In this document: positions 28,510 through 37,019 of the stretch, piece by piece
Layout of the letters: every line of letters starts with the position of its first letter
Position numbering within the stretch: the stretch's first letter is position 1
From: Catenovulum maritimum
GTDB lineage: Bacteria > Pseudomonadota > Gammaproteobacteria > Enterobacterales > Alteromonadaceae
DNA: 47,175 nucleotides
Direction of reading: 5' to 3'
Assembly: GCF_001050375.1 (NCBI RefSeq)
Contig: NZ_KQ130507.1
Span: 1-47,175, forward strand
Translations under genes and position numbers: made by a program
Notes under the pieces: model-generated
What the model was told of the DNA's origin: nothing
What the model saw: only the letters and a program-made list of their open reading frames with translations
Database searches by the model: none

Positions 28510-29550
28510 TTAGTTAGTACCACCAGTTGTACCTGTAGTACCAGTTGAACCTGTTGCAGTAATGTCATCAACGCTTACATTTACGCCCGTTTTTACGATA
28601 GCATCTTTAACTTTTTCTTGGATAGCAGCCCCATCTGGTACAGTTACGTTAGTTGCACCCACTGTTGTTGCGATTGTTGCAACAGCCGCAGAAACTTTAG
28701 TAAAAGCAGTAGCAATGCTAGAAGTATCAACGCTTACTTTACCGTCAGTTCCAACCACTGGTGATAAAGTTGTAGCAACGCCAGTTGAAACATTTTTAAT
28801 TGCTGTTGCTAGCGTTGTTGTTGAATCTTTAGTAACACCAAATGAAGCATTTATAGCTGTTAATTTTTTAGTAATAGCATCCGAACTTGATGACGCGTCT
28901 AATGAGGCTGTTGTGACTTTAGCATCAAATAAAGATGTTCCAGCATCAGTTAATTCATTATCAGCTAAACCTAATAATGCCGCTACTGAATCTGAAGCAG
29001 ATGCTGCGCTGTCCTTAAAATCAGCTTCAGTTGTAATACCACCACCTAAACTTTTAAGTGTATCTGTCGCAATTGTCGATAGTACATTAACAGGAGCTGA
29101 TACTGTTGGTGTATCTTGCTTCACAAAAGTAATTGTTTTTAGTTCAATATCTTTAACATCATCAGCTACACAACCATCATAATCACAGGTTTGAGTTGTG
29201 TTCGCATCCGCTAAAACACGTACAATAACAGCTTTATCTGCCTCTATAGAAACATCTAGTGAGTATAAACCATTAACATCTGTACCATCAGCTTTATAGG
29301 CTAAAGTGCCCGCTGGATTATTCGTACCAAAAGCAGCTACAGCAGCAGTTTCACATGCAGTACCAACTTCACAAGCAACAACAGTCGCTTTTTCTAATGC
29401 GCCTTTTGATGCTGTACCATCAATAGTAACTACATCTAATGGTGCCGCTGTGAAAACAGAATCTCCATCGCCAATAAAGTTACAACCAGTTAAAGATAAC
29501 GAACCTGCTAAAGCTAGGGTTAATGCTGTTTGCTTAAATGTGAATTTCAT
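28510..29550 (-). CDS. Ala/Thr-rich surface lipoprotein, unrecognised
   Basis: A 346-residue lipoprotein. The start at 29550 gives MKFTFKQTALTLALAGSLSLTGC with a clear lipobox and an AAGGAAGC site; an upstream start at 29616 would put 22 residues before the signal. Residues from about 40 to 130 look like a carboxypeptidase-regulatory or Ig-like beta domain (GTASKGALEKATVVAC ... DVNGLYSLDVSIEADKAVIVRV) with four Cys in two close pairs. The remainder is long, Ala/Ser/Thr/Val-rich and probably helical, ending in a Gly-Thr tail. I do not know a function. It has its own terminator and a 160-base upstream gap, so it may be strongly and separately expressed. Confidence 0.85.
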   Translation of the reverse strand: MKFTFKQTALTLALAGSLSLTGCNFIGDGDSVFTAAPLDVVTIDGTASKGALEKATVVACEVGTACETAAVAAFGTNNPAGTLAYKADGTDVNGLYSLDVSIEADKAVIVRVLADANTTQTCDYDGCVADDVKDIELKTITFVKQDTPTVSAPVNVLSTIATDTLKSLGGGITTEADFKDSAASASDSVAALLGLADNELTDAGTSLFDAKVTTASLDASSSSDAITKKLTAINASFGVTKDSTTTLATAIKNVSTGVATTLSPVVGTDGKVSVDTSSIATAFTKVSAAVATIATTVGATNVTVPDGAAIQEKVKDAIVKTGVNVSVDDITATGSTGTTGTTGGTN

Positions 29551-29619
29551 TTTCAGCTTCCTTGTAAATTGATAAATATGTAGGATGTTCTTGAATTTAG
29601 TGAGATTTAAAATCACTTG

Positions 29620-29644
29620 GACACATTTTGCAAGTGTCTTTTTT
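29620..29644 (+). terminator. Terminator-like hairpin on the plus strand, no plus-strand gene
   Basis: GACAC (29620-29624) pairs with GTGTC (29634-29638), followed by six T. It lies in the 162-base gap upstream of the Ala/Thr-rich lipoprotein gene and would end an antisense or small RNA on the plus strand. Confidence 0.35.
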
Positions 29645-29712
29645 GTGACGGCTCTGCCACTTATCAGAATTACCTACATTCTACTGCTTATTTGGTAAAC
29701 TGCAACACTGAT

Positions 29713-30039
29713 TTATTCAGCGGCAACAAAGTTTTGTTTGAGTTTTTTTAGGGTAGATTTGCCAATCCCTTTAACTTTAGCCAGCTCCTCCATGCTTTGA
29801 ATTTTCCCCTTTAGCTTTATATATTCGAGTATAGCTTTTGCCTTAGATTTGCCAATTCCTTTAACTTTGCTTAGCGTTTTTAAATCAACATCATTAATAT
29901 TTAACTTATTAATATCCATTGATTTTTTAGTGGTTTCTTTTATTTTTCCTGACAGAGAACTAACATCAGCCGCGATTAAACTTGGTTGAAAAGCAACAGA
30001 TGCTAAACCTAATAGAGAAGCCATAATATATCGTTTCAT
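29713..30039 (-). CDS. ComEA-like periplasmic helix-hairpin-helix protein
   Basis: A 108-residue protein with a signal peptide (cleavage after about residue 24, SLIA|AD) and two HhH motifs: LSKVKGIGKSKAKAILEYI (55-73) and LAKVKGIGKSTLKKLKQ (85-101), rich in Lys. This is the ComEA architecture: a periplasmic double-stranded DNA-binding protein that pulls DNA in during natural transformation. It is well expressed by appearance (AGGAAT site before the ATG). No other competence gene is near, so a DNA-uptake role is an inference. Confidence 0.88.
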   Translation of the reverse strand: MKRYIMASLLGLASVAFQPSLIAADVSSLSGKIKETTKKSMDINKLNINDVDLKTLSKVKGIGKSKAKAILEYIKLKGKIQSMEELAKVKGIGKSTLKKLKQNFVAAE

Positions 30040-30093
30040 AATTAATTCCTTTTTCCATTGAGTTGAATAATTCCTAAATAAAACTAGTTTGCT

Positions 30094-31476
30094 TCACTCA
30101 CTTGTGCCATTGAAATGCATCATTTCTTTATACATTTTTGGAATGTACTCAGCATAATTTTGCATAAAGGTTTTATTTATAAGGGGTTTAACTGCAATGA
30201 CATCATTAATTAAGTTACAGGTATCCGCTTGATAAAAGCCTACACCTTGATCAATTTTGTTTTCCGCTAATATTTTCAGGCGAAATCCTTCATCTTTTGT
30301 GATCCAGTCCTCAACCTCAACAATATGTTCAATCCAAGCGACGTTTTCGCTTAACTCGCTAATCAAGCTAGATTTAGTTGAAAACTTAATTTTAGGATTT
30401 ACTAAAAGGATATTTGGGGCTGCTTGTTTAAAAGCTTGATTTTCTGGTATGTAACATCGAGATTCAGCTTTTTCTTGCGTCAGCTCATATTCATCTTCAA
30501 ACTCAAACCAATGGCTCATTTCATGCTGTAACAAACTTAAATTGAAATTGGGTAGTAAGCTTATTGTGTTCTGGTACCTATATGCCCTTGGGGTATCTCT
30601 AACTAAAATCCAGTACTGATTAATTTGCTTTGTTTGCTCTATTTTTTGAAAAATTTGAGAGTCTATCGACCAGTGTAATTTCAAAGGACAATCAAACCAG
30701 CGTTCAATTTGTAGATTAGCTAAACTTTGCTTAATTTTATTCTTACTTGGAGTTAACTGATTTGGGTGAGTGACAACTAAGTTTAACTGTATTTGGCAAG
30801 ACTCAGGTTTAGCAGCTGCGGTATTCTCCATCTGCTTATGTGAATTTCTAAAATAGTTTAAGTAATTCGCATATATTGGTTTTAATTTATTTGTATTCTC
30901 TACATCTTGTTGAGCTGCACTTTCAATTACAGATAACCACTCGCTTAACGGCTTATGTAATTTAATGGCTAGTTGCACAAATTCTGTGGCGTAGATATTT
31001 TGTTCCACCGCCACTGCCTGCTTTAACTTATTGTAAGCCTGTTCAGGTTTATTTTGCTGTAAATAAATATTCGCTAATTGAGCGAAGGCTTTGGCATTAT
31101 CCAGCGTGTTTAAAACTTGAATCGCTTGCTCATAATATGCTTGCTGTAAATACCAGTTTATTAAAGCCTCTTTGGCGGCTAAATTCCCTAAATTAGAAAG
31201 CTGAATTAAAAAAGGTTTAGATGCCTTAACTGTTTCGGCTTGCCGCCAAAAATTAACTCGATTAAGTTCTGTCAACCATAACTGCTTATTTTGATAGGAT
31301 AAAGTCTCAAAATAGTGTTCAACTTTAGAGGGAACCTCAACCGTTTTAGTTACCGAGTTGAACTGAACTGAATCTAGATGGGTTTGGGATACAAAGCTTT
31401 GGTATAAATAAGTCGTGGTGACATAAACCACGACAAAAATGGCTATAAAAACACCCAGTGTTTTGTATCTAATCAT
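30094..31476 (-). CDS. Membrane-anchored TPR protein with M64-like zinc peptidase motif
   Basis: A 460-residue protein. It has one N-terminal membrane helix (residues 7-27), then a periplasmic TPR-like helical region (about 85-215). The C-terminal domain contains LLQHEMSHWFEFEDEYEL, with H318-E319-x-x-H322 and D328-E329-Y330. HExxH with a trailing DEY is reminiscent of M64 (IgA) peptidases, as is the later GVGFYQADTCN near Cys420; these are memory-based resemblances. Other Cys are at 227, 263 and 341, possibly disulfides. Its ATG overlaps the nlpI stop by four bases. NlpI is itself a TPR adaptor for the Prc protease and murein endopeptidases, so a functional pair is plausible. The substrate is unknown. 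Confidence 0.75.
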   Translation of the reverse strand: MIRYKTLGVFIAIFVVVYVTTTYLYQSFVSQTHLDSVQFNSVTKTVEVPSKVEHYFETLSYQNKQLWLTELNRVNFWRQAETVKASKPFLIQLSNLGNLAAKEALINWYLQQAYYEQAIQVLNTLDNAKAFAQLANIYLQQNKPEQAYNKLKQAVAVEQNIYATEFVQLAIKLHKPLSEWLSVIESAAQQDVENTNKLKPIYANYLNYFRNSHKQMENTAAAKPESCQIQLNLVVTHPNQLTPSKNKIKQSLANLQIERWFDCPLKLHWSIDSQIFQKIEQTKQINQYWILVRDTPRAYRYQNTISLLPNFNLSLLQHEMSHWFEFEDEYELTQEKAESRCYIPENQAFKQAAPNILLVNPKIKFSTKSSLISELSENVAWIEHIVEVEDWITKDEGFRLKILAENKIDQGVGFYQADTCNLINDVIAVKPLINKTFMQNYAEYIPKMYKEMMHFNGTSE

Positions 31477-32324
31477 TCTTTATTTAATTGCGCCAACTCA
31501 AGCTTTGCATATTTATATTCAACAAACTCATACACTTGTGTGCTAATGGCGGCTGTAAAATAAAACCTAGCTTTCGCTATTTGATTTTGCTGTTGTAAAT
31601 ATTTTGCTATGTAAAAATAAGCTTCACAAAGCCTTTCATTATACTGGTTTATATCTTTATTATTTAGAGCTGCACTTTCAATTAATTTCTCAGGTGTGAT
31701 TTTATGTTGAAATAATTGAACCAACAAACGAGTCCAATTATCCGTTATCTGGTCTGATTTTTGATTCAGAAATGTAAGGCTTTCTTCCTCCGTTTGATTT
31801 GCTAATTTAGCAAAATAGAGCCAAATCAATCTGTAGCCATCTTCAGAGTTAAAACCGTAAAATTGTTTAAAATCTATCAGAGCTAAATCTGCTCTATCAT
31901 TATAAAATAGAGCTAGGGCTCGATTAAAATAAGCAAATTCATGCTTATCATCCAGTTCAATAACAGTATCAAACGCATTGTAAGCTTGTTCATACTCTTG
32001 CTGATTAACATAATATACGCCTAGCAAATTATAAGCTTCTACAAAATCAGGTTTGAGTTTGATCGTTTTTAATAAATCAAAAAAAGCGAGATGAAATAAA
32101 CCGACTTGTTGGTATAACAAACCTCGTCTAAACAAAATCTCTGCAGTTTGTTCTTGTGTTAACTCTCTTTTCAACAATATGGTAGAAAAGCGCTTTATGG
32201 CTAACTGTTTTTCAGCATGATCAATTTTATAGTTTGCTAATGGAAAGTCTTCAAACTTAGCTCTATGATGCTGGCTGCAACCAACTACGAAAACACACAA
32301 TAATATAGGTAATAATTTTAGCAT
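31473..32324 (-). CDS. nlpI: TPR lipoprotein NlpI
   Basis: A 283-residue outer-membrane lipoprotein (lipobox VVGC, Cys16) matching E. coli NlpI (294) along its length: TQEQTAEILFRRGLLYQQVGLFHLAFFDL, VEAYNLLGVYYV, AYNAFDTVIELDDKHEFAYFNRALALFYNDR and EFVEYKYAKLELAQL. NlpI dimers hold Prc and its substrate MepS and scaffold cell-wall endopeptidases. In E. coli nlpI follows pnp; here it is followed by a TPR/zinc-peptidase-like gene with which it overlaps by four bases. Confidence 0.93.
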   Translation of the reverse strand: MLKLLPILLCVFVVGCSQHHRAKFEDFPLANYKIDHAEKQLAIKRFSTILLKRELTQEQTAEILFRRGLLYQQVGLFHLAFFDLLKTIKLKPDFVEAYNLLGVYYVNQQEYEQAYNAFDTVIELDDKHEFAYFNRALALFYNDRADLALIDFKQFYGFNSEDGYRLIWLYFAKLANQTEEESLTFLNQKSDQITDNWTRLLVQLFQHKITPEKLIESAALNNKDINQYNERLCEAYFYIAKYLQQQNQIAKARFYFTAAISTQVYEFVEYKYAKLELAQLNKE

Positions 32325-32413
32325 TTGGATGCCTTATTCATGAGGATAAACACAAGTGCATTTGATATCAGTTTAATCCTAACTAAGCTATGAGCGATTA
32401 ACAAACCTTATCT

Positions 32414-33223
32414 TTAAGGTTTCGGTAAATTTCTACCATAAAAAATTTCTTCAATTTCTCTTTTAAGGAGAAAACTCGCTTCATCTTGATCTAAAGCTTC
32501 AAGAGCTTGAGATCCAGAACCGAATAAATATCGTTGAATATCAAAATCTTTAAACAGCATTTTGGTATGGAAAATATTCTCTTGATATACGTTTACATCA
32601 ATCATTTTATATAAAGCGTGAATATCCTCAGACATAAAGTTTTGGATTGAATCAATCGCATGGTCTATGTAATGCTTTTCGCCATTCACATCTCGAGTAA
32701 AACCTCTTACACGGTAATCAAGTGTAACGACATCTGGATCAAAAGAATGAATTAAAAAATTTAACGCTTTTAATGGTGAAATAAGACCACAGGTCGACAC
32801 TTCTATGTCAGCTCGAAAAGTACTTATGCCGTTATGAGGGTGACTTTCTGGGTAGGTATGGACACAAATATGGCTTTTATCCAAATGCGATACAAGTGAA
32901 TCTCTGAGTGGATTCTGCTCTTCATTCAAGCTTGTTTGAGCAGAAGTTAAAGATCGTTCTTCATTAATTAAAATTGTGACGCTTGCCCCTTGTGGATCAT
33001 AATCCTGCCTTGCAATATTAAGTACATTTGCGCCTATCATTTCAACAACCTTTTTTAATATATCAGTTAAGCGGTCAGCATTGTAATGCTCGTCTATATA
33101 TTCAAGGTATTCACTTCGATGTTGCGCAGAAAGAGCGAAGCTAATGTCATAGATAGAAAAACTTAAACTTTTAGTTAAGTTATTAAAACCATGTAACTTT
33201 AGTTTTTTAGGCGGATTACTCAA
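32414..33223 (-). CDS. speD: S-adenosylmethionine decarboxylase proenzyme
   Basis: A 269-residue pyruvoyl enzyme supplying decarboxylated AdoMet for spermidine synthesis. It closely matches E. coli Spe[42 protein letters not shown]-like and [19 protein letters not shown]. Self-cleavage should occur before Ser117 in [14 protein letters not shown], creating the pyruvoyl group. The start is TTG at 33223; no ATG is available before the conserved N-terminus. No speE is adjacent. Confidence 0.96.
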   Translation of the reverse strand: MSNPPKKLKLHGFNNLTKSLSFSIYDISFALSAQHRSEYLEYIDEHYNADRLTDILKKVVEMIGANVLNIARQDYDPQGASVTILINEERSLTSAQTSLNEEQNPLRDSLVSHLDKSHICVHTYPESHPHNGISTFRADIEVSTCGLISPLKALNFLIHSFDPDVVTLDYRVRGFTRDVNGEKHYIDHAIDSIQNFMSEDIHALYKMIDVNVYQENIFHTKMLFKDFDIQRYLFGSGSQALEALDQDEASFLLKREIEEIFYGRNLPKP

Positions 33224-33280
33224 GCTAGTTAGCCCTTATAAAGGTTATTATTACGGAGTAGTAGGCGTAATTTTTCAAGA

Positions 33281-33315
33281 TATTAAAGCTTAACTAAGTA
33301 AGTTAAGCTTTAATA
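33281..33315. terminator. 15-bp perfect hairpin between the DUF3802-like gene and speD
   Basis: 33281-33295 is the exact reverse complement of 33301-33315 with loop AAGTA. It lies about 50 bases after the DUF3802-like stop on the minus strand. No T-run follows. Confidence 0.5.
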
Positions 33316-33366
33316 AGGTTGTAGAGTTTTATTCTAGCGAAAAAGAGGATATTAGCGCAATCGCTG

Positions 33367-33705
33367 TTATTTGATAAAGGCGGAATCAAATAAGTTTTTA
33401 ATTAAACCTGAAAACTCTATGATGAAAGCTTCTTGTTCAGAAGTCGCTTTTTGTTCTAATCTGCGAGACAAAAACTCTTCTAAATCTGTCACTATAGCAT
33501 CTGTCTCTCTTACAACATCGAGTCTAGTATCTTGATCTAAACTGGCATGTTGGCCAAAAAATGCCATGATCTTTTCAGCTATATGCTCTTCAATTAAATC
33601 ACGTACGGTTAAATTAGTTTCTTCACCTGAAGGCTGCTCAAACATATCAAGATTTTCGGTGAAAAATGAAATCAATTCAATGTAGGATTGTGATTCTGTA
33701 ACCAT
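33367..33705 (-). CDS. DUF3802-like small acidic protein
   Basis: A 112-residue acidic, helical, cytoplasmic protein without signal or membrane segment. The spacing TVRDLIEEHIAEKIMAFFGQ ... LDVVRETDAIVTDLEEFLS resembles DUF3802 proteins of Vibrio and Shewanella as I recall them. Function unknown. It is a single-gene unit between two A/T-rich hairpins. Confidence 0.7.
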   Translation of the reverse strand: MVTESQSYIELISFFTENLDMFEQPSGEETNLTVRDLIEEHIAEKIMAFFGQHASLDQDTRLDVVRETDAIVTDLEEFLSRRLEQKATSEQEAFIIEFSGLIKNLFDSAFIK

Positions 33706-33766
33706 GTGTACCTATACCTCAGGACAAAATATATCTAATTTTTAATTAAAATAGATGAATAAATAA

Positions 33767-33801
33767 TTTATTAAGCTCTAAGATAACTTGAGCTTAATAA
33801 A
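33767..33801. terminator. 12-bp perfect hairpin after the malY gene
   Basis: TTTATTAAGCTC (33767-33778) and GAGCTTAATAAA (33790-33801) form a perfect inverted repeat with an 11-base loop, about 60 bases after the malY stop. No clear T-run follows on the minus strand. Confidence 0.5.
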
Positions 33802-33860
33802 TTGTAGCGAAATTCAAAATATTAACAAGTAGTTAACCTAATAAACCTAGGTTACTAAGA

Positions 33861-35003
33861 TTATAACGCTGCGGCTGCAACTTTAATTCGCTCTACAGCT
33901 TGCTTAAGTTGTTCAAGTGAACAAGCAAAATTAATTCGAGCAAACCTTTCTTCACCAAAATCTCGGCCTGGAGATGGCCCAACACCTGCATCTTCAAAGA
34001 ATTTTTGCACATCTTCAACAGGTAAATCAGTACAATCAATCCAAGCTAAAAATGTAGCATCTGCTTTAACTAGTGACATGCCTTCAATTTGATTAATTTC
34101 AGCAGCTAAATAATCTCGATTTTGCTTAAGATATTTAAGTAAGTCTTGATGCCACTCATGCCCTTGCGTAAATGCGGCTTCTGTAGCGACTAAACCTAGC
34201 ACCTGTACCCAAGGCACAATTCCCATAGCGGCATTTCTAAATTGCATTCTAATTCGACTATCTGGAATGATAGCAAAAGACGCACCTAAACCAGCTATAT
34301 TAAAGGTTTTACTTGGCGCCATTAAGCTAATTGCTCGGCCAGCGATTTCAGGCAATGCCGGTGCTGGAATATGTTTCACTCCAGGTTCTAGAATTAGATC
34401 ACAATGAATTTCATCCGAGCACAAAATCACATTATGGCGTAAACAAATCTCAGCAACTGATTTTAATTCACTTTCTGTCATCACTGAGCCGCATGGGTTC
34501 ATTGGGTTACACATAATGAAAAGCTTAGCTTTAGGATCTGAGGCTTGCTTTTCTAATTCGACTAAATCAAGTTCCCAACGCTCACCCACTAACACACTCG
34601 GTATATCAACTTTTTCACAGTGGTTTAATGAAGGCGCCTTTAATAGAGGTGGATAATTAGGTACTTGTATTAAAATTTTATCTCCAGCTTCACAATATGC
34701 TTTACAGGCAACATTAAAAGCAGGTACAACACCAGGAGTCCAAACAATCCAGTCTGGCAAAATATGCCAATCATGTTGTTTCAACACCCAATCACATACT
34801 GATTTATTTAAAGATTCATAGGGTAATGTATAGCCTAAAATACCATGTTTGGTTCTTTCAATAATCGCATCAGTAACAGCTTGTGGTGGGCAGAATTCAG
34901 CATCAGCGACCCACATTGGAATGATGTCTTTATCACCATATTTATCCCATTTAAAAGAATGAGTTGGTTTACGGTTTATTACGCGATCAAAATCTTGTGA
35001 CAT
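33861..35003 (-). CDS. MalY/PatB family PLP-dependent C-S lyase
   Basis: A 380-residue fold-type I PLP enzyme of the MalY/PatB group, cysteine-S-conjugate or cystathionine beta-lyase, converting cystathionine to homocysteine, pyruvate and ammonia. The PLP lysine is Lys232 in APSKTFNIAGLG; Asp197 in SDEIHCD contacts the pyridine nitrogen; IPMWVADAEF near residue 28 and NPMNPCG at 166-172 are family motifs. It begins 19 bases after lapD with an AGGAAAT site, so it may be read from the lap transcript. Physiological substrate cannot be decided from sequence. Confidence 0.9.
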   Translation of the reverse strand: MSQDFDRVINRKPTHSFKWDKYGDKDIIPMWVADAEFCPPQAVTDAIIERTKHGILGYTLPYESLNKSVCDWVLKQHDWHILPDWIVWTPGVVPAFNVACKAYCEAGDKILIQVPNYPPLLKAPSLNHCEKVDIPSVLVGERWELDLVELEKQASDPKAKLFIMCNPMNPCGSVMTESELKSVAEICLRHNVILCSDEIHCDLILEPGVKHIPAPALPEIAGRAISLMAPSKTFNIAGLGASFAIIPDSRIRMQFRNAAMGIVPWVQVLGLVATEAAFTQGHEWHQDLLKYLKQNRDYLAAEINQIEGMSLVKADATFLAWIDCTDLPVEDVQKFFEDAGVGPSPGRDFGEERFARINFACSLEQLKQAVERIKVAAAAL

Positions 35004-35022
35004 GGTATTTCCTGATATAAAT

Positions 35023-36972
35023 TTAACTTTTTACCGAAACTGAAAAGGCTTCGGGTTTGTATATATAACCTTGATAAGCATCAAAATGATACTCTTTTAA
35101 TACTTGTAGTTGTTCTTCGTTTTCTACTCTCGTTGCAATAACGGCAACATCCAAGTTATGTATAGTCGTACACAATGAGCCAACGAAATAAGCATCATTT
35201 TTATTACTCAATGCCATTTGTGTATATGCGTGATCTATTTTAACGTAATTTGGATGAATAGACTGCAAATAACTTAAAGAAGAAAAATTACGCCCAACTC
35301 TATCAACCCCAAACTCTATCCCTAGTTGGCGCAATGCTGCGCATAAAGGCTCAATTTTTTCCAAATTATAAATCACACTTTCTTCACTGAACTCAAAACA
35401 TATCTTGCTAACATCCTGTGTACTTGTCTTTAATTTATTGATTAACCATTCGATAAAATCATCACTTTTCAAGGCACTTGCGGTTAAATTAACTGCATAG
35501 GTATTTTCAGGTTCTGTTTTCATATGAGCCAAAATAAGCTCAACGACTTTTTTATCAAATGCTTTACCGAGTTCAAATTCATCTAATACTGAAATAAATG
35601 AAGCAGCATTCATAGGACCTGCATCTTGGATGAGTAATTGAGCAAATGCTTCAAAATGCATTGGCTGTTTATCATTATCAAAGTTAAACACAGGTTGACG
35701 GGCAAAACCTAAACTAGAGTTGTTAATTGCAGATAAAACCATTTGTTTTAAATCTGTTTTCTGAATTGTCTGCTCTGAACTCTCTGTTTGCTGGACAATC
35801 TCGAAAGCTTTCAACTCATTTCTAGAAGTTTGTAATGCAGTATCAACCATAGACAATAGCTGTGACACTTCAGCATTTTGTTGGATCAACACAGCACCTA
35901 TATTACATATGTGGCTGGTGTAGAAGTTAGATTGGTAATTAGGTGATAATATGACTTGGTTCAATTGTTTTAATTGTGATTCTAACTTCTCTCTATCGAC
36001 ACCGTTAACAATAATGGCAAACTCATTAGCCGATAACCTAGTGGTAACATGTCCGTTGTCAGGGTTAAATGTATTTTGCATAAATTGACTCGCCATTTTA
36101 ACTAGCTCGTCACGTTTATTAAAACCATCATTTTTTTTGACTTCATCTAAGCCTAATAACTCTAGCATTATCAAAGCGCCATTATGCTGCTCGTCAAGCC
36201 AAGCTTTAAATTGACGATTAAAGAAAGCTCGATTACCTAAGCCAGTAGTCGCATCTTGGAAGGCTTGATGTTTGAGTTTTTCATGTAACCTAGCCTCTTC
36301 AGAAAACTGCTCTTTGAGCTTGTCAGTCATTCTGTTGATTGCGTCTGTTACCGATCTCAACTCGCGTGTAGCCGGTAACTCTAACGCTTCGCCAAAGTTA
36401 CGTTCTTGTATTTGTTCTGCTTTAATCCGAATACGTTCTAGTGGTCGGAGCAACATGTTAATACCGGCAGCGGTAAAAAATATCACAATGATAGATAAAC
36501 CAAAGATCCAGCTCGACATAGCAACAAAAGCATCCCACAACTGTTTATAAGCAAAGCCTGGGTGGCCTTTTATTGTCAACTCGCCTGCTTGCATCCAACC
36601 TGATGTGATAGTCGTCGAAACTTGTGGCACTTTAAGTAATTCAAGATCAACAAACCACTTAGGAACACCTTTGATGTAAATAGGTAACTGTTTGTTTATC
36701 ACTTTTCCTGAAGATAGTAAGGTTAATTCTATCTGCTCATAAAAACCACCGTCAAAATAGGCATTTAGAGTCGACTCAATCAAGACTTCATCTTCTTCTG
36801 CTAAATGGGGGCTGAGCGCCATACTCAAAGACGTTGATGTATTGTTTAAATCCGATTCTAATTGATTAGCTAGGTAGTTTCGGGTGGAATCAAACTCCAA
36901 CCATAACACGCCAACTAAGTTGATAGAAAAACAAACTACTATCAAGGCTAACATTTGTCTAAATAAGGTCAT
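35023..36972 (-). CDS. lapD: LapD-type c-di-GMP receptor
   Basis: A 649-residue inner-membrane receptor. A membrane helix (7-25), a LapD/MoxY-type periplasmic output domain (26-150), a second helix (152-174), HAMP (175-228), a degenerate GGDEF domain (SANEF at 314-318) and a degenerate EAL domain (EAF at 441-443; DRVGRNFSS where DDFGTGYSS is usual) are in LapD order. Both catalytic motifs are broken, as in known LapD, which binds c-di-GMP in the EAL domain and traps LapG in the periplasm. Trp126 in SGWMQAG corresponds to the LapD Trp that plugs into LapG. It follows lapG by 47 bases and closes the lap operon. Confidence 0.95.
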   Translation of the reverse strand: MTLFRQMLALIVVCFSINLVGVLWLEFDSTRNYLANQLESDLNNTSTSLSMALSPHLAEEDEVLIESTLNAYFDGGFYEQIELTLLSSGKVINKQLPIYIKGVPKWFVDLELLKVPQVSTTITSGWMQAGELTIKGHPGFAYKQLWDAFVAMSSWIFGLSIIVIFFTAAGINMLLRPLERIRIKAEQIQERNFGEALELPATRELRSVTDAINRMTDKLKEQFSEEARLHEKLKHQAFQDATTGLGNRAFFNRQFKAWLDEQHNGALIMLELLGLDEVKKNDGFNKRDELVKMASQFMQNTFNPDNGHVTTRLSANEFAIIVNGVDREKLESQLKQLNQVILSPNYQSNFYTSHICNIGAVLIQQNAEVSQLLSMVDTALQTSRNELKAFEIVQQTESSEQTIQKTDLKQMVLSAINNSSLGFARQPVFNFDNDKQPMHFEAFAQLLIQDAGPMNAASFISVLDEFELGKAFDKKVVELILAHMKTEPENTYAVNLTASALKSDDFIEWLINKLKTSTQDVSKICFEFSEESVIYNLEKIEPLCAALRQLGIEFGVDRVGRNFSSLSYLQSIHPNYVKIDHAYTQMALSNKNDAYFVGSLCTTIHNLDVAVIATRVENEEQLQVLKEYHFDAYQGYIYKPEAFSVSVKS

Positions 36973-37019
36973 ATTTATTGCCTATTTTTATGATACTTTT
37001 TAACCTGAGTTCAGGTTCA

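Noticed and set aside
28562-29182. 206-codon plus-strand open frame antisense to the Ala/Thr-rich lipoprotein gene
   Set aside because: Its Val/Ser/Ala-rich composition is the mirror of Ala/Thr codons on the other strand; no ribosome-binding site, signal or domain is visible.
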